From positions 46,089-110,088 of the forward strand of contig NZ_JBPPGG010000006.1 of NCBI RefSeq assembly GCF_051304405.1: a stretch of DNA of 64,000 nucleotides. The letters run 5' to 3'. A program made the translations under genes and the position numbers. This DNA is from Pedomonas sp051304405. GTDB taxonomy: Bacteria; Pseudomonadota; Alphaproteobacteria; Sphingomonadales; Sphingomonadaceae. Shown one piece after another: positions 8,412 through 17,296 of the stretch; position 1 is the stretch's first letter, and each line of letters opens with the position of its first letter. The notes below the pieces were generated by a model. It made no database searches and was not told the DNA's origin. It saw only the letters and a program-made list of their open reading frames with translations.

Positions 8412-9416
8412 TCAGCGCAGCAGTTGCGCCGCCGTCTGGGTGATGTAGGCGATCACCTGATCCTTGCTGGCGCCATGGCCGGGCAGCACCTGAATCTGGA
8501 ACGCGCCGCCCCGGCCCGGCCGGGTGAAGCGCAGGATCGGGCGGCCGTTGGGCAGGGTCACGGTCTCCGGCCCCGCCTTGGCGGCCTTCGGCGCGGCCGC
8601 GCTTTTCTTGAGCCGGGTCCGCACCGTCGCCACCGGCAGGAACGGCTTGCCCTCCGCCGCCAGCCGCGCCTGCTCCGCCGCCAGCTCGGCGGCAGCGGCC
8701 AGCACGGCGGCGCGGCTCTTCTCGGTCTTGAGCAGCGGCGCGATTTCGGCCGCGGCGGTGATGTTGACCAGACGCCGGTCGCCGAACGCCGCCAGCACCT
8801 CCTCCGGCAGCCGGGCCATGGTCAGATAGCGGCTCAGCCAGCTTTCAGAGACGTTGAGCCGCTTGGCCATGGCGTGCTGCTGGCCGTCGTAATAGCTCTC
8901 CAGCGCCAGAGCATAGGAGCGGGCGCGCTCGTAGTCCGAGATGTCCTGCCGCTCGCGGTTCTCCAGGTCCTGCAGGCGGAAGGCGGTCTCGTCGTCCATG
9001 TCCTGCACGGCGACGAGGAACTTCATCTCCGGGTAGTTGTGGGCGCGCAGCCAGCTGATGCTCCAGTGGCGCCGCGCACCGCAGATCACCTCGTAATCGA
9101 CGTTGGCATCGCCCCGCACCGGCCGCACGATGGCGGGGATCTTCTGGCCGCCCTCGGCGATGAGGTTGTCGATGAGGTCTTGGCACTGCGCCAGCGTGAG
9201 CTGGTCGTAGATGCGGGCGTTGCCCTCCCAGATGCGGCAGCGCGCCGGGTCGATCAGCCGCTGGGTCTGCACCTTGGTGTCCGAGCCCAGCGCCGAGCCC
9301 AGCGCCGACATGCGGGTGGAAAGGTTGGCGTTGTCGCCGCCGGCGCTCGGCTCCGGCGTGTTGGCCTGCCGCTTCTCCAGCGCCTGCGAGATGATGGATC
9401 GTGCCTTGATCGCCAT
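8412..9416 (-). CDS. parB: ParB-type partition protein
   Basis: A 334-residue DNA-binding partition protein. The N-terminal nuclease-like domain shows the ParB boxes (residues about 55-150: PARCRIWEGNARIYDQL, ICGARRHWSISWL, LQDLENRERQDISDYERA); note GARR in place of the commoner GERR. A helix-turn-helix follows (HAMAKRLNVSESWLSRYLTMARLP) and the C-terminus should dimerise. The ATG at 9416 follows GAGGAGAGGGAAGC. It is the second gene of a parA-parB operon on the minus strand. It should load on the palindromes just downstream and separate replicon copies together with ParA. Confidence 0.93.
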   Translation of the reverse strand: MAIKARSIISQALEKRQANTPEPSAGGDNANLSTRMSALGSALGSDTKVQTQRLIDPARCRIWEGNARIYDQLTLAQCQDLIDNLIAEGGQKIPAIVRPVRGDANVDYEVICGARRHWSISWLRAHNYPEMKFLVAVQDMDDETAFRLQDLENRERQDISDYERARSYALALESYYDGQQHAMAKRLNVSESWLSRYLTMARLPEEVLAAFGDRRLVNITAAAEIAPLLKTEKSRAAVLAAAAELAAEQARLAAEGKPFLPVATVRTRLKKSAAAPKAAKAGPETVTLPNGRPILRFTRPGRGGAFQIQVLPGHGASKDQVIAYITQTAAQLLR

Positions 9417-9466
9417 GCTTCCCTCTCCTCTTGCCGGAGGTCCGGTTGTGCTGCGTGCGGATGGGC

Positions 9467-10645
9467 TCAGAGCAGGCCCGCCTGCTCCAGCGCCTCGTAA
9501 TGGCTCGGCCAGGTCTTGCGGATCAGCAGCTCCAGCTCCTTGCCGTATGCGTCGAGGTACGACATGCACCGCGTCCAGGTCTGGCGCGAGGCGGTCGGCT
9601 GGCCGATTTCGTAGACGCTTTTCAGCAACATGCCCGCGTTGTCGATTTCCGCCGAGTCCTTCAGCTGGGCGCGCATCATGCGGCGGCCCCAGGTCTCCTC
9701 CATGAAGTGGCTCATCTCGCCATGGCTGGTCTTGGTGTCCGAGCCGCGGGAGATGACGACGCGGAGGAACTTGTAGGTGCGCTCGCGCGGCAGGCTGGAG
9801 AGCTGCTCCAGCACGTCGGTCATCATGGAGATGAACTTGCGGGTGGAGAACAGGTCCACGTTCGAGGGCAGCGTCGGGATCAGCAGCGCATTGGCGGCCC
9901 GCAGCACGCTCAGCGAGATGAAGCCGAGCGCCGGGGGCGAGTCGAGGATCACCACGTCATAGTTCTGCGCGGCGCGCTCGATGCCCTCGCGCAGCCAGTC
10001 GAAGTGAATGGGGTTGTCCTTGAGCAGGACCGCCATTTCATATTCCGAGCTGAACAGGTCCAGGTTGGCCGGGATAAGGTCCAGCCCCTCCCAGTGCGTC
10101 TTGCGGATGGCGTAGTTCAGATCCTCGTAGTCCCGGCGCAGATAGGGATAGAGCGTGTCGTTGCCGGAGAGGTCCACATCCGGGTTGATGCCCATGAGGC
10201 TGGTGGACGACCCCTGCGGATCGCAGTCCACCAGCAGCACGCGGTAGCCCTTGAGCGCCAGATAATGGGCCGTGTGCACCGCGATGGTGGACTTGCCGAC
10301 GCCGCCCTTGAAGTTCTGCACCGAGAGAATGACCGGCTCGTCGGTCTCGGCCCGCCAGGGCAGGGTGCCGAACACCCGGCGCATGTTGTTGATCTCCGGC
10401 AGGGTGTAGCCCACGCGCCGGTTGGTGGCGGACAGCTCCGGCGGCGGCAGACGGCCGGACGCTTCGGCCTCCCGGATGGACTCGGAGGAGCGGCCGATCA
10501 TTTCCGCTGCCTTGCCCATCGGGAAGCGCAACGTCAGCTCACGTCGCTGGTCGCGCTGCGAAACCACATCTTCCAGCGCCTGGAACGACAGCTCGGTGTC
10601 GTTGCGAAAGGCGAGAATGGTCTCGAGCGTCTCTACGGGTTCCAT
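9467..10645 (-). CDS. parA: ParA/RepA-type partition ATPase with N-terminal DNA-binding domain
   Basis: A 392-residue protein. Residues 1-100 hold a MerR-like helix-turn-helix (MGKAAEMIGRSSESIREAEA). This is followed by a deviant Walker ATPase with KGGVGKST at 113-120, VDCDPQGSSTSL (Walker A') and VILDSPPALG (Walker B). This long ParA type usually represses its own promoter as well as driving partition. The ATG at 10645 follows AAGGAG; an open frame reaches 11071 but would read through the origin repeats. Inverted TTTGCAAA-containing arms at 10693-10734 lie directly upstream and are the likely operator. It is divergent from repA. Confidence 0.93.
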   Translation of the reverse strand: MEPVETLETILAFRNDTELSFQALEDVVSQRDQRRELTLRFPMGKAAEMIGRSSESIREAEASGRLPPPELSATNRRVGYTLPEINNMRRVFGTLPWRAETDEPVILSVQNFKGGVGKSTIAVHTAHYLALKGYRVLLVDCDPQGSSTSLMGINPDVDLSGNDTLYPYLRRDYEDLNYAIRKTHWEGLDLIPANLDLFSSEYEMAVLLKDNPIHFDWLREGIERAAQNYDVVILDSPPALGFISLSVLRAANALLIPTLPSNVDLFSTRKFISMMTDVLEQLSSLPRERTYKFLRVVISRGSDTKTSHGEMSHFMEETWGRRMMRAQLKDSAEIDNAGMLLKSVYEIGQPTASRQTWTRCMSYLDAYGKELELLIRKTWPSHYEALEQAGLL

Positions 10646-10850
10646 GTGCAGCAGGCTCCTTGGACTGGCAACAGATCGCTTATAGACGCGGTGGTTTGCA
10701 AATTGAAACCCCTGAGCGGTGTATTTTGCAAACCCTCCCGCTGACTTTGCGCATTCGGCCAAATTCCGAGTCGCAGCCGGAACGCCCTGCCGGGCCCAGT
10801 GCGACTCCGACCGGACGCCGTCGCGCGCGCGGGGGGAGCCCCCGTCAGCC

Positions 10851-10859
10851 TGTGGATAA
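10851..10859 (-). promoter_or_regulatory. DnaA box
   Basis: TGTGGATAA is the exact reverse complement of the consensus DnaA box TTATCCACA. It lies three bases before the iteron block, where host DnaA would help the initiator open the origin. Confidence 0.75.
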
Positions 10860-10861
10860 GC

Positions 10862-10975
10862 TCCGCTGGCTTTTCGCGCTTCCGCTGAGTTTTCGCACGC
10901 GCGCTCCGCCGACTTTCCCACCGATGCTCCGCTGCCTTTCCGCAGCGACTCGAACCGTGTCCGCTCACTTTCCGC
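10862..10975 (-). repeat. Block of five tandem iterons
   Basis: Five 16-bp units begin at 10862, 10881, 10905, 10928 and 10960, spaced 19, 24, 23 and 32 bp. They follow TCCGCTG(A/G/C)(C/G)TTT(T/C)CGC with a few substitutions; the third is the most degenerate (TCCGCCGACTTTCCCA). They are the probable RepA binding sites. Confidence 0.8.
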
Positions 10976-11304
10976 ACGGCTCAGATTCTGATTCCTATAG
11001 ACCGAACCTGAATCCCTTCCGATAAGATAACGAAAACTCAGCGGGGCGACCCTCGTCCGGTCGGGGCGCACCCCGATGGCAGGAATCGTTTTTCAATTTT
11101 TGGCTTGTCTTTTTTGCAAACCGGACGCCACATGAGGGCCGGTTCGCAAACGATCCCGCTGCCAGGCTCCAACTGGCAAACGCGAAAAGCCAGCGGACGA
11201 CTTTGCAAATTCCGTGTGTTTTTGCGTGACAAACGCCAACCAGTAACCCTAGGCTTGCGGTCGAGAGTCGCATGGGGCCGCCAGAATGAGTGACGGGATC
11301 CGAG

Positions 11305-12537
11305 ATGAATGACGGGATCGACGTACCGGGATTGAGAAAGCAGCTCGAGCTGTTTTCCTACGACGCCGCGCCGGTCATGGCTTCCACCAGGGACCCGCGT
11401 GCCCGCAAGATCATCACCTCCATCTGCGAGATGGAGAAGGCCGATCCCAAGCTCAGCTTCCTCGATTCCGCCTTCTGCACCATGAGCCTGCCGGCGCGCC
11501 AGCCGGCCAACCCGTACAAGCCGATCCAGCGCACGGACGGGCGTTACCAGCTGCTCATCGCGCCCAAGTCGGTGCCGGGCGAGGATGGCGAGCCGGTGTG
11601 CTATGGCGTGCCGTTCGGCCCCAAGGCGCGGCTGATTCTCGTCTACATGATGTCCGAGGCGCGGCGGAACAACAGCCCCGAGATCTACCTCGGCAACAGC
11701 CTGTCCCACTTCATGCGCCGCATGGGCTACTCCAGCGACGGCGGCGGCAAGAACGGTGCGCTCACCGGCGTGCGCGAGCAGCTGCGGCGCCTGTTGCGCT
11801 GCGAATGGACCATCCGCTTCGTCGGCGATGACAACAGCGAGACGGTGCAGGACGTGGCGCTGGCCAACGCCTACGAGATTTTCCAGGGCGATGCCTTCGT
11901 CAAGCGCATCCGCTTCTCGGATGCCTTCTTCAACCATCTGATGCGCCATTCCGTGCCGCTGGACGAGCGCGCGCTCGCCCAGCTGCGCGACAACGCCACC
12001 GCCATCGATCTTTACACGTGGCTCGCCTTCCGCCTGCCCAATGTGGATGGCGAGATTGCGTTCGAGTGGGAGAAGGTCCGCAAGGCGCACTTCGGCCTCG
12101 AGTCCCCGCGTATGCGTGATTTCCAGCGCGCCATCCGCGACGCCTGGATCCGGGTGCAGGCGGTCTATCCGGCCGCCAAGGCGGATTTCAGCCGCCCGGA
12201 CGTGGTGGTGCTGCGCGAGTCCGCGCCGCCGGTCGAGAAGGATTTCCTGCCCCGCCGCAGTCACCTGTCGCCCGCGCCGCTGCCCAAGCCCGCGGCCGCG
12301 ATCGTGGACAACAGCTTCACCTTCCCGTCGGGCAGCCTCAGCTTCGGCGGCCCGGCGGAGCAGAAGCTGCGGGAAATCGCGCTCGATCTCGGCGGCGGCT
12401 GGGACGTGGACCGCATCGCGGACGAGTTCCGCAAGATCATCCGCGAACGGCCGGACGAGCTGCGCGGTGCGGAGCTGCTGCGCTGCTGGGCGGGCTTTTG
12501 CCGGTCCTATGCGGAGCGGCGGTCGGGCCGCGCCTGA
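11305..12537 (+). CDS. repA: Plasmid/chromid replication initiator, RepA_C family
   Basis: About 410 residues. The central region matches the RepA_C initiator family: YGVPFGPKARLILVYMMSEARR, a NSLSHFMRRMGYSS segment, VREQLRRLLRCEW, and FFNHLMRHSVPLDERALAQL followed by ALDLYTWLAFRL-like sequence. The C-terminal 120 residues are Pro/Ala-rich and more variable. The start is uncertain: GTG at 11290 is in frame, and a near-duplicate of the start region (11285-11299 versus 11305-11319) creates a short overlapping ORF. It faces away from parA across the origin and should bind the iterons. Confidence 0.92.
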   Translation: MNDGIDVPGLRKQLELFSYDAAPVMASTRDPRARKIITSICEMEKADPKLSFLDSAFCTMSLPARQPANPYKPIQRTDGRYQLLIAPKSVPGEDGEPVCYGVPFGPKARLILVYMMSEARRNNSPEIYLGNSLSHFMRRMGYSSDGGGKNGALTGVREQLRRLLRCEWTIRFVGDDNSETVQDVALANAYEIFQGDAFVKRIRFSDAFFNHLMRHSVPLDERALAQLRDNATAIDLYTWLAFRLPNVDGEIAFEWEKVRKAHFGLESPRMRDFQRAIRDAWIRVQAVYPAAKADFSRPDVVVLRESAPPVEKDFLPRRSHLSPAPLPKPAAAIVDNSFTFPSGSLSFGGPAEQKLREIALDLGGGWDVDRIADEFRKIIRERPDELRGAELLRCWAGFCRSYAERRSGRA

Positions 12538-12572
12538 TTGATCCCGCTGGCCCGGGCGGCCGGGCCGGGGGC

Positions 12573-12588
12573 GCGAAAAGTCAGCGGA
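12573..12588 (+). repeat. Iteron-like 16-mer downstream of repA
   Basis: GCGAAAAGTCAGCGGA lies 35 bp after the repA stop and 49 bp before the pcaD start. It extends to GCGCGAAAAGTCAGCGGACG, matching the copy at 11182-11197 but for one base in the 16-mer. Confidence 0.7.
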
Positions 12589-12636
12589 CGTTATTCTCCG
12601 GTTGAAACGGCAAGACGGGGGAGGGGAGGCGAGGTC

Positions 12637-13425
12637 ATGAACCGGGCCACTGTGGACGACGGCTGCCGCATCGCCTGGCGGATGGACGGGCCGGAGGGCG
12701 CGCCGGTGCTGATGCTGGCGCACGCGCTCGGCGCTTCCTCGGCCATGTGGGGGCCGCAGGTGGAAGCCTTCAGCGGCACGTTCCGGGTGCTGCGCTACGA
12801 CGCGCGCGGCCACGGCGCGTCGGACGTGCCGGCGGGGCCCTACACCATCGAGCGGCTGGGCCGGGATGCGCTCGGCCTTCTCGACGCGCTCGGGCTGGGC
12901 GGGGAAAAGGTGGTGTTCTGCGGCCTCTCCATGGGCGGGTTCGTCGGCCAGTGGCTGGGGGCCAACGCGCCAGAGCGTCTGGAGAAGCTGATCCTGGCCA
13001 ACACCAGCGCCTACATGGGGCCGCCCGAGGGCTGGCGGGACCGGATCGAGACCGTCACCCGCGAGGGCATGGCGGCGGTGACGGAGGCAACGCTGGCGCG
13101 CTGGTTCACCGCCGACTTCCGCGACCGCGCACCGGAGGCGGTGGACGCCATCCGGAAGTTGCTGCTGGCAACATCGCCGCAGGGCTTCGCGGGCTGCGCC
13201 GGGGCGATCGCGGGCATGGACCTGCGGGGCAGTCTTGCCGCGATTTCCGTGCCGACGCTGATTATCGGCAACCGTCAGGACCCCTCGACGACGCTCGCCC
13301 ACGCCGAGGCGCTGCACGCCGCCATTCCGGGCAGCCAGCTGGCGGTGCTGCCCGCTGCCCATCTCGCCAACATCGAGGCCGCCGAACCGTTCAACGCTGC
13401 CATTCGCGCGTTTGTCTGCGGCTGA
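12637..13425 (+). CDS. pcaD: Alpha/beta hydrolase, 3-oxoadipate enol-lactonase-like
   Basis: A 262-residue alpha/beta hydrolase. The oxyanion segment LAHALGASSAMW (28-38), RYDARGHGASD (53-63), the nucleophile elbow GLSMGG with Ser98, an acidic RQDPST turn and the late AAHLANIE histidine give a full triad. The RYDARGHG and GLSMGGFVGQWLG patterns are those of PcaD, which hydrolyses 3-oxoadipate enol-lactone in the beta-ketoadipate pathway. No other pca gene is present here, so a general esterase role cannot be excluded. GGAGGCGAGG precedes the ATG. Confidence 0.8.
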   Translation: MNRATVDDGCRIAWRMDGPEGAPVLMLAHALGASSAMWGPQVEAFSGTFRVLRYDARGHGASDVPAGPYTIERLGRDALGLLDALGLGGEKVVFCGLSMGGFVGQWLGANAPERLEKLILANTSAYMGPPEGWRDRIETVTREGMAAVTEATLARWFTADFRDRAPEAVDAIRKLLLATSPQGFAGCAGAIAGMDLRGSLAAISVPTLIIGNRQDPSTTLAHAEALHAAIPGSQLAVLPAAHLANIEAAEPFNAAIRAFVCG

Positions 13426-13521
13426 GCCGGTTTTCAGGGGCGCGGGGCTTTGCGTCGCTGCCCCCAGTGCCTATGAAAAGGGCTCGATTCGGCCGGATCA
13501 ACCAGAGGAGTGTGGGGACTG

Positions 13522-14514
13522 GTGGCAGAGAACGCGCCCGTACTCGTGGGAGACATTGGCGGCACCAACGCCCGCTTCGCCCTGGCCCGCCCCGGGCCGG
13601 ACGGCAAGCCCGCCCTTCTGGAGGTGCGCCGGTACAAGTCCGCTGACTTTCCGTCTTTCATCGACGCCGTGCGCCGTTATCTGGAGGAGACGGCGGCGCA
13701 AGGAGCGGGCCTGCGCCGCGCCGTCTTTGCGGTGGCAACCGCCGTGCTGGGGGACACCGTCCGCCTCACCAACAGCCCGTGGGTCGTCTCCGCCCCCGAG
13801 GCCCGCGCGGCGTTCGGCCTTGAGGAGGTGCGGCTGGTCAATGACTTCCAGTCCATCGGCCGGGCGGTCGCGCTCATGGACATGGCGCATTTCGGCAGCA
13901 TCGGCCCGCAGCCGCCCGAGGCGTGGCGGCCGGACATGACCCTGGCGGTGCTGGGCCCCGGCACCGGGCTGGGCGTTTGTTTGATGCAACTGCGCGCGGG
14001 GCGGCCGGTGGTCTTGCCGTCGGAGGCAGGGCACATGGCCTTCGCCCCGGCGAACGAGCGGGAAGTGGAGGTGCTGCGCCATTTGCAGCGGCGCTTCGGC
14101 CGGGTCTCCAACGAGCGGCTCATCTCCGGCCCCGGCCTCGTGGCGCTGCACGAGGCGCTGTGCGCCATCGCCGGGCAGACGCCGCCCGGCCTTCCGCCCG
14201 AGGCCATCACCGAGGCCGCCGCCGCCGCGCCCGACGGGCCGGAGGCGCAGGCGGTTCAACTGTTTTGCGAAATCTACGGCAGCGTTGCGGGCGATCTGGT
14301 GCTCGCCTTCGGCGCGTGGGACGGCGTGTGCCTTGCCGGCAACCTGACCTCCGTGCTGCTGCCCACCTTGCGCGTCAGCCGGTTCCGCCAGCGTTTCGAG
14401 GACAAGGGGCGGTTTGCCCCGGCCATGCGCTCGGTTCCGACGCTTGTGCTGACCCGGCGGCTGGTGGGGCTGCTGGGTACGGCGGCCTTCGCGCTGGACG
14501 GTCGGAACGGCTGA
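13522..14514 (+). CDS. glk: Glucokinase
   Basis: About 330 residues. GDIGGTNAR near residue 10 is the phosphate-binding loop; RLVNDFQSIG carries the catalytic Asp region; GPGTGLGVC and SEAGHMAFAP complete the Glk (ROK-unrelated, bacterial glucokinase) pattern. It phosphorylates glucose with ATP, probably feeding the Entner-Doudoroff route common in this group. The GTG at 13522 is preferred because AGAGGAG lies about 11 bases upstream; GTG at 13510 would overlap that site. The codons near 13639-13654 contain an exact-looking iteron copy on the opposite orientation. Confidence 0.92.
   Translation: MAENAPVLVGDIGGTNARFALARPGPDGKPALLEVRRYKSADFPSFIDAVRRYLEETAAQGAGLRRAVFAVATAVLGDTVRLTNSPWVVSAPEARAAFGLEEVRLVNDFQSIGRAVALMDMAHFGSIGPQPPEAWRPDMTLAVLGPGTGLGVCLMQLRAGRPVVLPSEAGHMAFAPANEREVEVLRHLQRRFGRVSNERLISGPGLVALHEALCAIAGQTPPGLPPEAITEAAAAAPDGPEAQAVQLFCEIYGSVAGDLVLAFGAWDGVCLAGNLTSVLLPTLRVSRFRQRFEDKGRFAPAMRSVPTLVLTRRLVGLLGTAAFALDGRNG
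13639..13654 (-). repeat. Iteron-like 16-mer inside glk
   Basis: TCCGCTGACTTTCCGT matches the iteron consensus except at the last base, and lies within the codons for KSADFPS of glucokinase. It is about 2.7 kb from the origin block. Confidence 0.55.
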
Positions 14515-14821
14515 GGAACAGCACGGACCGTCGCAGGAGCGGGGGATTTCCCGTCAAGTTGGTTGATCCGGCGGGGCGGATTTGTCACTCGCTTGGGACG
14601 ATAACCGGTATCAGCAAAGCCGTGACGATAAGGACGCGGCCTGGGAAAAAGGCGGCTGTCGATGACAGGGCGTTGCGTTTAATTGTTTACATTGACGGCA
14701 AGACCGGCTGTTAGTCGTCGCGTTCACCGGCACCCCGGCGCGGGTCGGGCCGGAGGGCATCGTTTTTTTGGCAGCATCAAAAGCCAGTATGTCTCTGCGT
14801 AAGGGTGCCAGTAGAGGTGCG
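14515..14821. other. Intergenic region between glk and the GGDEF-EAL gene
   Basis: About 300 bases with lower GC in the second half (TTTAATTGTTTACATTGACGG at 14680-14700, a possible -35 region). I see no strong terminator, riboswitch or small gene. The start of the following gene is uncertain, so its 5' part may be coding. Confidence 0.4.
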
Positions 14822-16648
14822 ATGTGGGATAGCCCGGAGGCCGCCGTGGGTTTGAGCGCACGAGCGGTTGCGGCTGCGGTCGCCGAGCCCGCGCTGTTTG
14901 CGTCCTACGCGCGCATGGCGGCGGACTGCCTCGATGTGCCGCTGGCGGCCGTGGCGGTGATGGACGGCGCCAGCCTCCGCCCCTTGGGGGATGTGGGCTT
15001 TGATCCGGCGGAGATGCCGCTGGCGGCCTCGCTCCTGATGCCGCTGTTGCAGGCCGGGCGGCTGCTGACGGTTCCCGACATGATTGAAGACGCGCGCCTG
15101 TGCGCCCATCCGCAGGTGACGGGCGGGCGGCGGCTGCGCTTTGCCTCGGCCGCGCCGCTGTGCCTGGTGGACGGGCGGGTCATCGGGTTCGTCGCCGGTT
15201 TCGACACCCGGCCGCGCACCACAGGGCTGACCCCGTCCCAGGAGCGGATGCTGCAGGGGCTGGCGTCCCAGCTTCTGGCCTATATCGAGACCCACAGCCG
15301 CCAGCAGCAGGCGCGGGCGGCGCTCGGCTCCAGCGAGGAGCAGATCCGCTGGGCGACCGAGCATGATCCGTTCACGGGTCTTGCCAACCGCCGTCTGTTC
15401 GCCAAGCGCCTGGGCGCGGCCGTGCAAGAGGCGGAGGCGGAGCAGACCAGCGTGGGCCTCCTGCTGTTCGATCTGGACCGGCTCAAGCTGACCAACGATA
15501 CGCTCGGCCATGATGCGGGGGATTTTCTCCTGCGCAGCTTTGTGCAGCGCCTGGAGGAAATGCAGCGGGACGGGGAGACGCTGGCGCGGCTGGGCGGCGA
15601 CGAATTTGCGCTCATCATGCCCAATCTTGCCGACGGCCAGCAGATGCTCGACCGGGCCCAGGCGGTCCTTGCGCGAATGCGCGAGCGGCTCACCTTCAAG
15701 GGCCATATGGTGGAATGCCGGGCCAGCATCGGGGCGAGCCTCTATCCCGATCATGGCCGCGACGCCAACAGCCTCCAGCGCAATGCGGACGTGGCGCTCT
15801 ATCGGGCCAAGGCGCAGGGGCGGAACTGTCTGGTGGTGTTCGAGCCGGAAATGCGCTCCGAGCTTCAGCTGCGCAGCTCGATGATCAGCATGGCCCGCAA
15901 GGCGCTGGAGACGGACGCCATCGTGCCCTACTACCAGCCGAAATTCCGGCTGGAGAGCGGCCAGCTTGTCGGCTTCGAGGCGCTGCTGCGCTGGCAGCAT
16001 CCGAGCCGGGGCATTCAGGGGCCGGGGCATATTGCGGCGGCTCTGGAGGATGCGGAGCTGGCGGAGTCCATCAGCATCAGGATGTTCGAGCGGGTGATCG
16101 CGCAGATGCGCGTCTGGCTGGATGCGGGCTACGAATTCGGCCACGTGGCGGTCAATGCGGCGTCGGCGGAATTCCTGCGCGACGGTTTTGCCGAGCGGGT
16201 GCTGGGCCAGCTGGAGGCGGCGGGCGTGCCGCCCTGGCGGCTGGAGCTGGAAGTGACGGAATCGGTGCTGCTGGGCACGCAGGCCGAGCGGGCGGATCAC
16301 ATTCTCAACCTGCTGAACAACGCCGGGGTGCGCATCGCGCTCGATGACTTCGGCACCGGTTTTGCCTCGCTCTCGCACCTGAAGCGCTTTCCGGTGGACA
16401 CCATCAAGATCGACCGCAGCTTCGTGCGCGATCTGGACGACGATGCCTTCGGCAGCGCCATCATCCGGGCCGTCATCAGTCTCGGCCAGAGCCTTGGCAT
16501 CAGCGTGGTGGCGGAAGGCATCGAGACCGAGGCGCAGGCGAATTTCCTGCGCGCCCACCGCTGCGACGTGGGGCAGGGCTTTCTGCTCGGCCGCCCGGCC
16601 GATGCGGCCGGCCTCGCGGGGCTGCTGGCGCGGAGCCGCGCGGCCTGA
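14822..16648 (+). CDS. GAF-GGDEF-EAL cyclic-di-GMP signalling protein
   Basis: About 608 residues. An N-terminal GAF-like domain (to about 165) is followed by GGDEF (RLGGDEFALIMP with intact GGDEF active site near 260) and EAL (EALLRWQHP, then EVTES, DDFGTGFASLSHLKRFPVDTIKID and GIET, all intact). It could both make and break c-di-GMP; which activity dominates cannot be told. No membrane helix or signal peptide is seen, so it should be cytoplasmic. The ATG at 14822 has AGAGG four bases upstream; ATG 14789 and TTG 14768 are in frame. Confidence 0.9.
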   Translation: MWDSPEAAVGLSARAVAAAVAEPALFASYARMAADCLDVPLAAVAVMDGASLRPLGDVGFDPAEMPLAASLLMPLLQAGRLLTVPDMIEDARLCAHPQVTGGRRLRFASAAPLCLVDGRVIGFVAGFDTRPRTTGLTPSQERMLQGLASQLLAYIETHSRQQQARAALGSSEEQIRWATEHDPFTGLANRRLFAKRLGAAVQEAEAEQTSVGLLLFDLDRLKLTNDTLGHDAGDFLLRSFVQRLEEMQRDGETLARLGGDEFALIMPNLADGQQMLDRAQAVLARMRERLTFKGHMVECRASIGASLYPDHGRDANSLQRNADVALYRAKAQGRNCLVVFEPEMRSELQLRSSMISMARKALETDAIVPYYQPKFRLESGQLVGFEALLRWQHPSRGIQGPGHIAAALEDAELAESISIRMFERVIAQMRVWLDAGYEFGHVAVNAASAEFLRDGFAERVLGQLEAAGVPPWRLELEVTESVLLGTQAERADHILNLLNNAGVRIALDDFGTGFASLSHLKRFPVDTIKIDRSFVRDLDDDAFGSAIIRAVISLGQSLGISVVAEGIETEAQANFLRAHRCDVGQGFLLGRPADAAGLAGLLARSRAA

Positions 16649-16792
16649 GGCGCGCTCCGCCCTCCCTCTTGGAAAAAGGGTTTTCTCCGCGTCCGGTAAC
16701 AGCGGCGCCGGCGCGCGCCATGAGGGGTGCGTGCGCCGGCGGCCTCCGCCATTTCGGATGGCGTCATTTCAGATGGCTATGGGCGCGTGCGC

Positions 16793-17098
16793 TCAGTAAA
16801 GCTCGCGCTCCGCGCGGTCCCGCCGCCGCCTCCGGCCGGTGAGAAGGGCGGCCGCGCAGCCCACCGCGCCCGCGATCAGCAGCGAGCGCACCGGATGTTC
16901 GGAGACGCTCTGGCTCATCTGGTTTGCGGCACTGCGGACCTGGTCGCGGGCGGTGCCGTAGAGGTGCTGGGCGCGGCCCATCATTTCCTGACGGGTGCCT
17001 TCCGCCTGCATCTGCGAGTCTCCGGTCAGATTGCCGAGGCCGCGCTGCGCCTGGCCCATACCGGACTTCAAGGTGCCTTCAACCCGATCCTCATTCAT
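16793..17098 (-). CDS. CsbD-like stress protein with C-terminal membrane segment
   Basis: A 101-residue protein. The first 50 residues (MNEDRVEGTLKSGMGQAQ, then GNLTGDSQMQAEG) match the CsbD family. A glycine/alanine-rich membrane helix (LLIAGAVGCAAALLTG) and a basic tail follow, as in DUF883/ElaB proteins. The ATG at 17098 follows AGGAG; the open frame extends upstream without a ribosome site. It sits with two other small stress-type genes on the same strand and is probably induced by general stress. Confidence 0.85.
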   Translation of the reverse strand: MNEDRVEGTLKSGMGQAQRGLGNLTGDSQMQAEGTRQEMMGRAQHLYGTARDQVRSAANQMSQSVSEHPVRSLLIAGAVGCAAALLTGRRRRRDRAERELY

Positions 17099-17296
17099 GG
17101 CCTTACTCCTGAAAGTGCTTGAAAAAAATCCGACCCGCCACGGCCGTCCCCGGCGTCTGCCGACCTGGCACCGCCCGGAAGTCACGGCTCGGCGAATTGC
17201 AAGGCAAGCCCCGAACCAGCGCCAGAAGAACGACAGCCTCCGGTGCCTGTTCCGGCCGGCGCGGCGGGATGCCCGGGAATTGCCGTGGTCGGTGCG

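Larger units (their letters stand above)
10646..11289. other. Replication origin (oriV) and divergent parA/repA control region
   Basis: This 644-bp gene-free stretch contains several iteron-like repeats. In TCCGCTGACTTTCCGC orientation they start at 10737, 10862, 10881, 10905, 10928 and 10960; in the opposite orientation they start at 11030 and 11182. A perfect DnaA box (TGTGGATAA) is at 10851-10859, beside the iteron block. Four TTTGCAAA sites lie between 10695 and 11209, including inverted arms at 10693-10702/10725-10734. A second imperfect inverted repeat sits at 11114-11124/11139-11149. This is the expected anatomy of an iteron origin between parA and repA. Confidence 0.85.

Noticed and set aside
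10862..10975. Short repeats considered as a CRISPR array
   Set aside because: Units are 16 bp, degenerate, with 3-16 bp gaps and a DnaA box alongside; they fit iterons and no cas gene is present.
12637..13425. A beta-ketoadipate catabolic operon
   Set aside because: Only a pcaD-like gene is present; no pcaB, pcaC, pcaG/H or pcaI/J homologue lies nearby.
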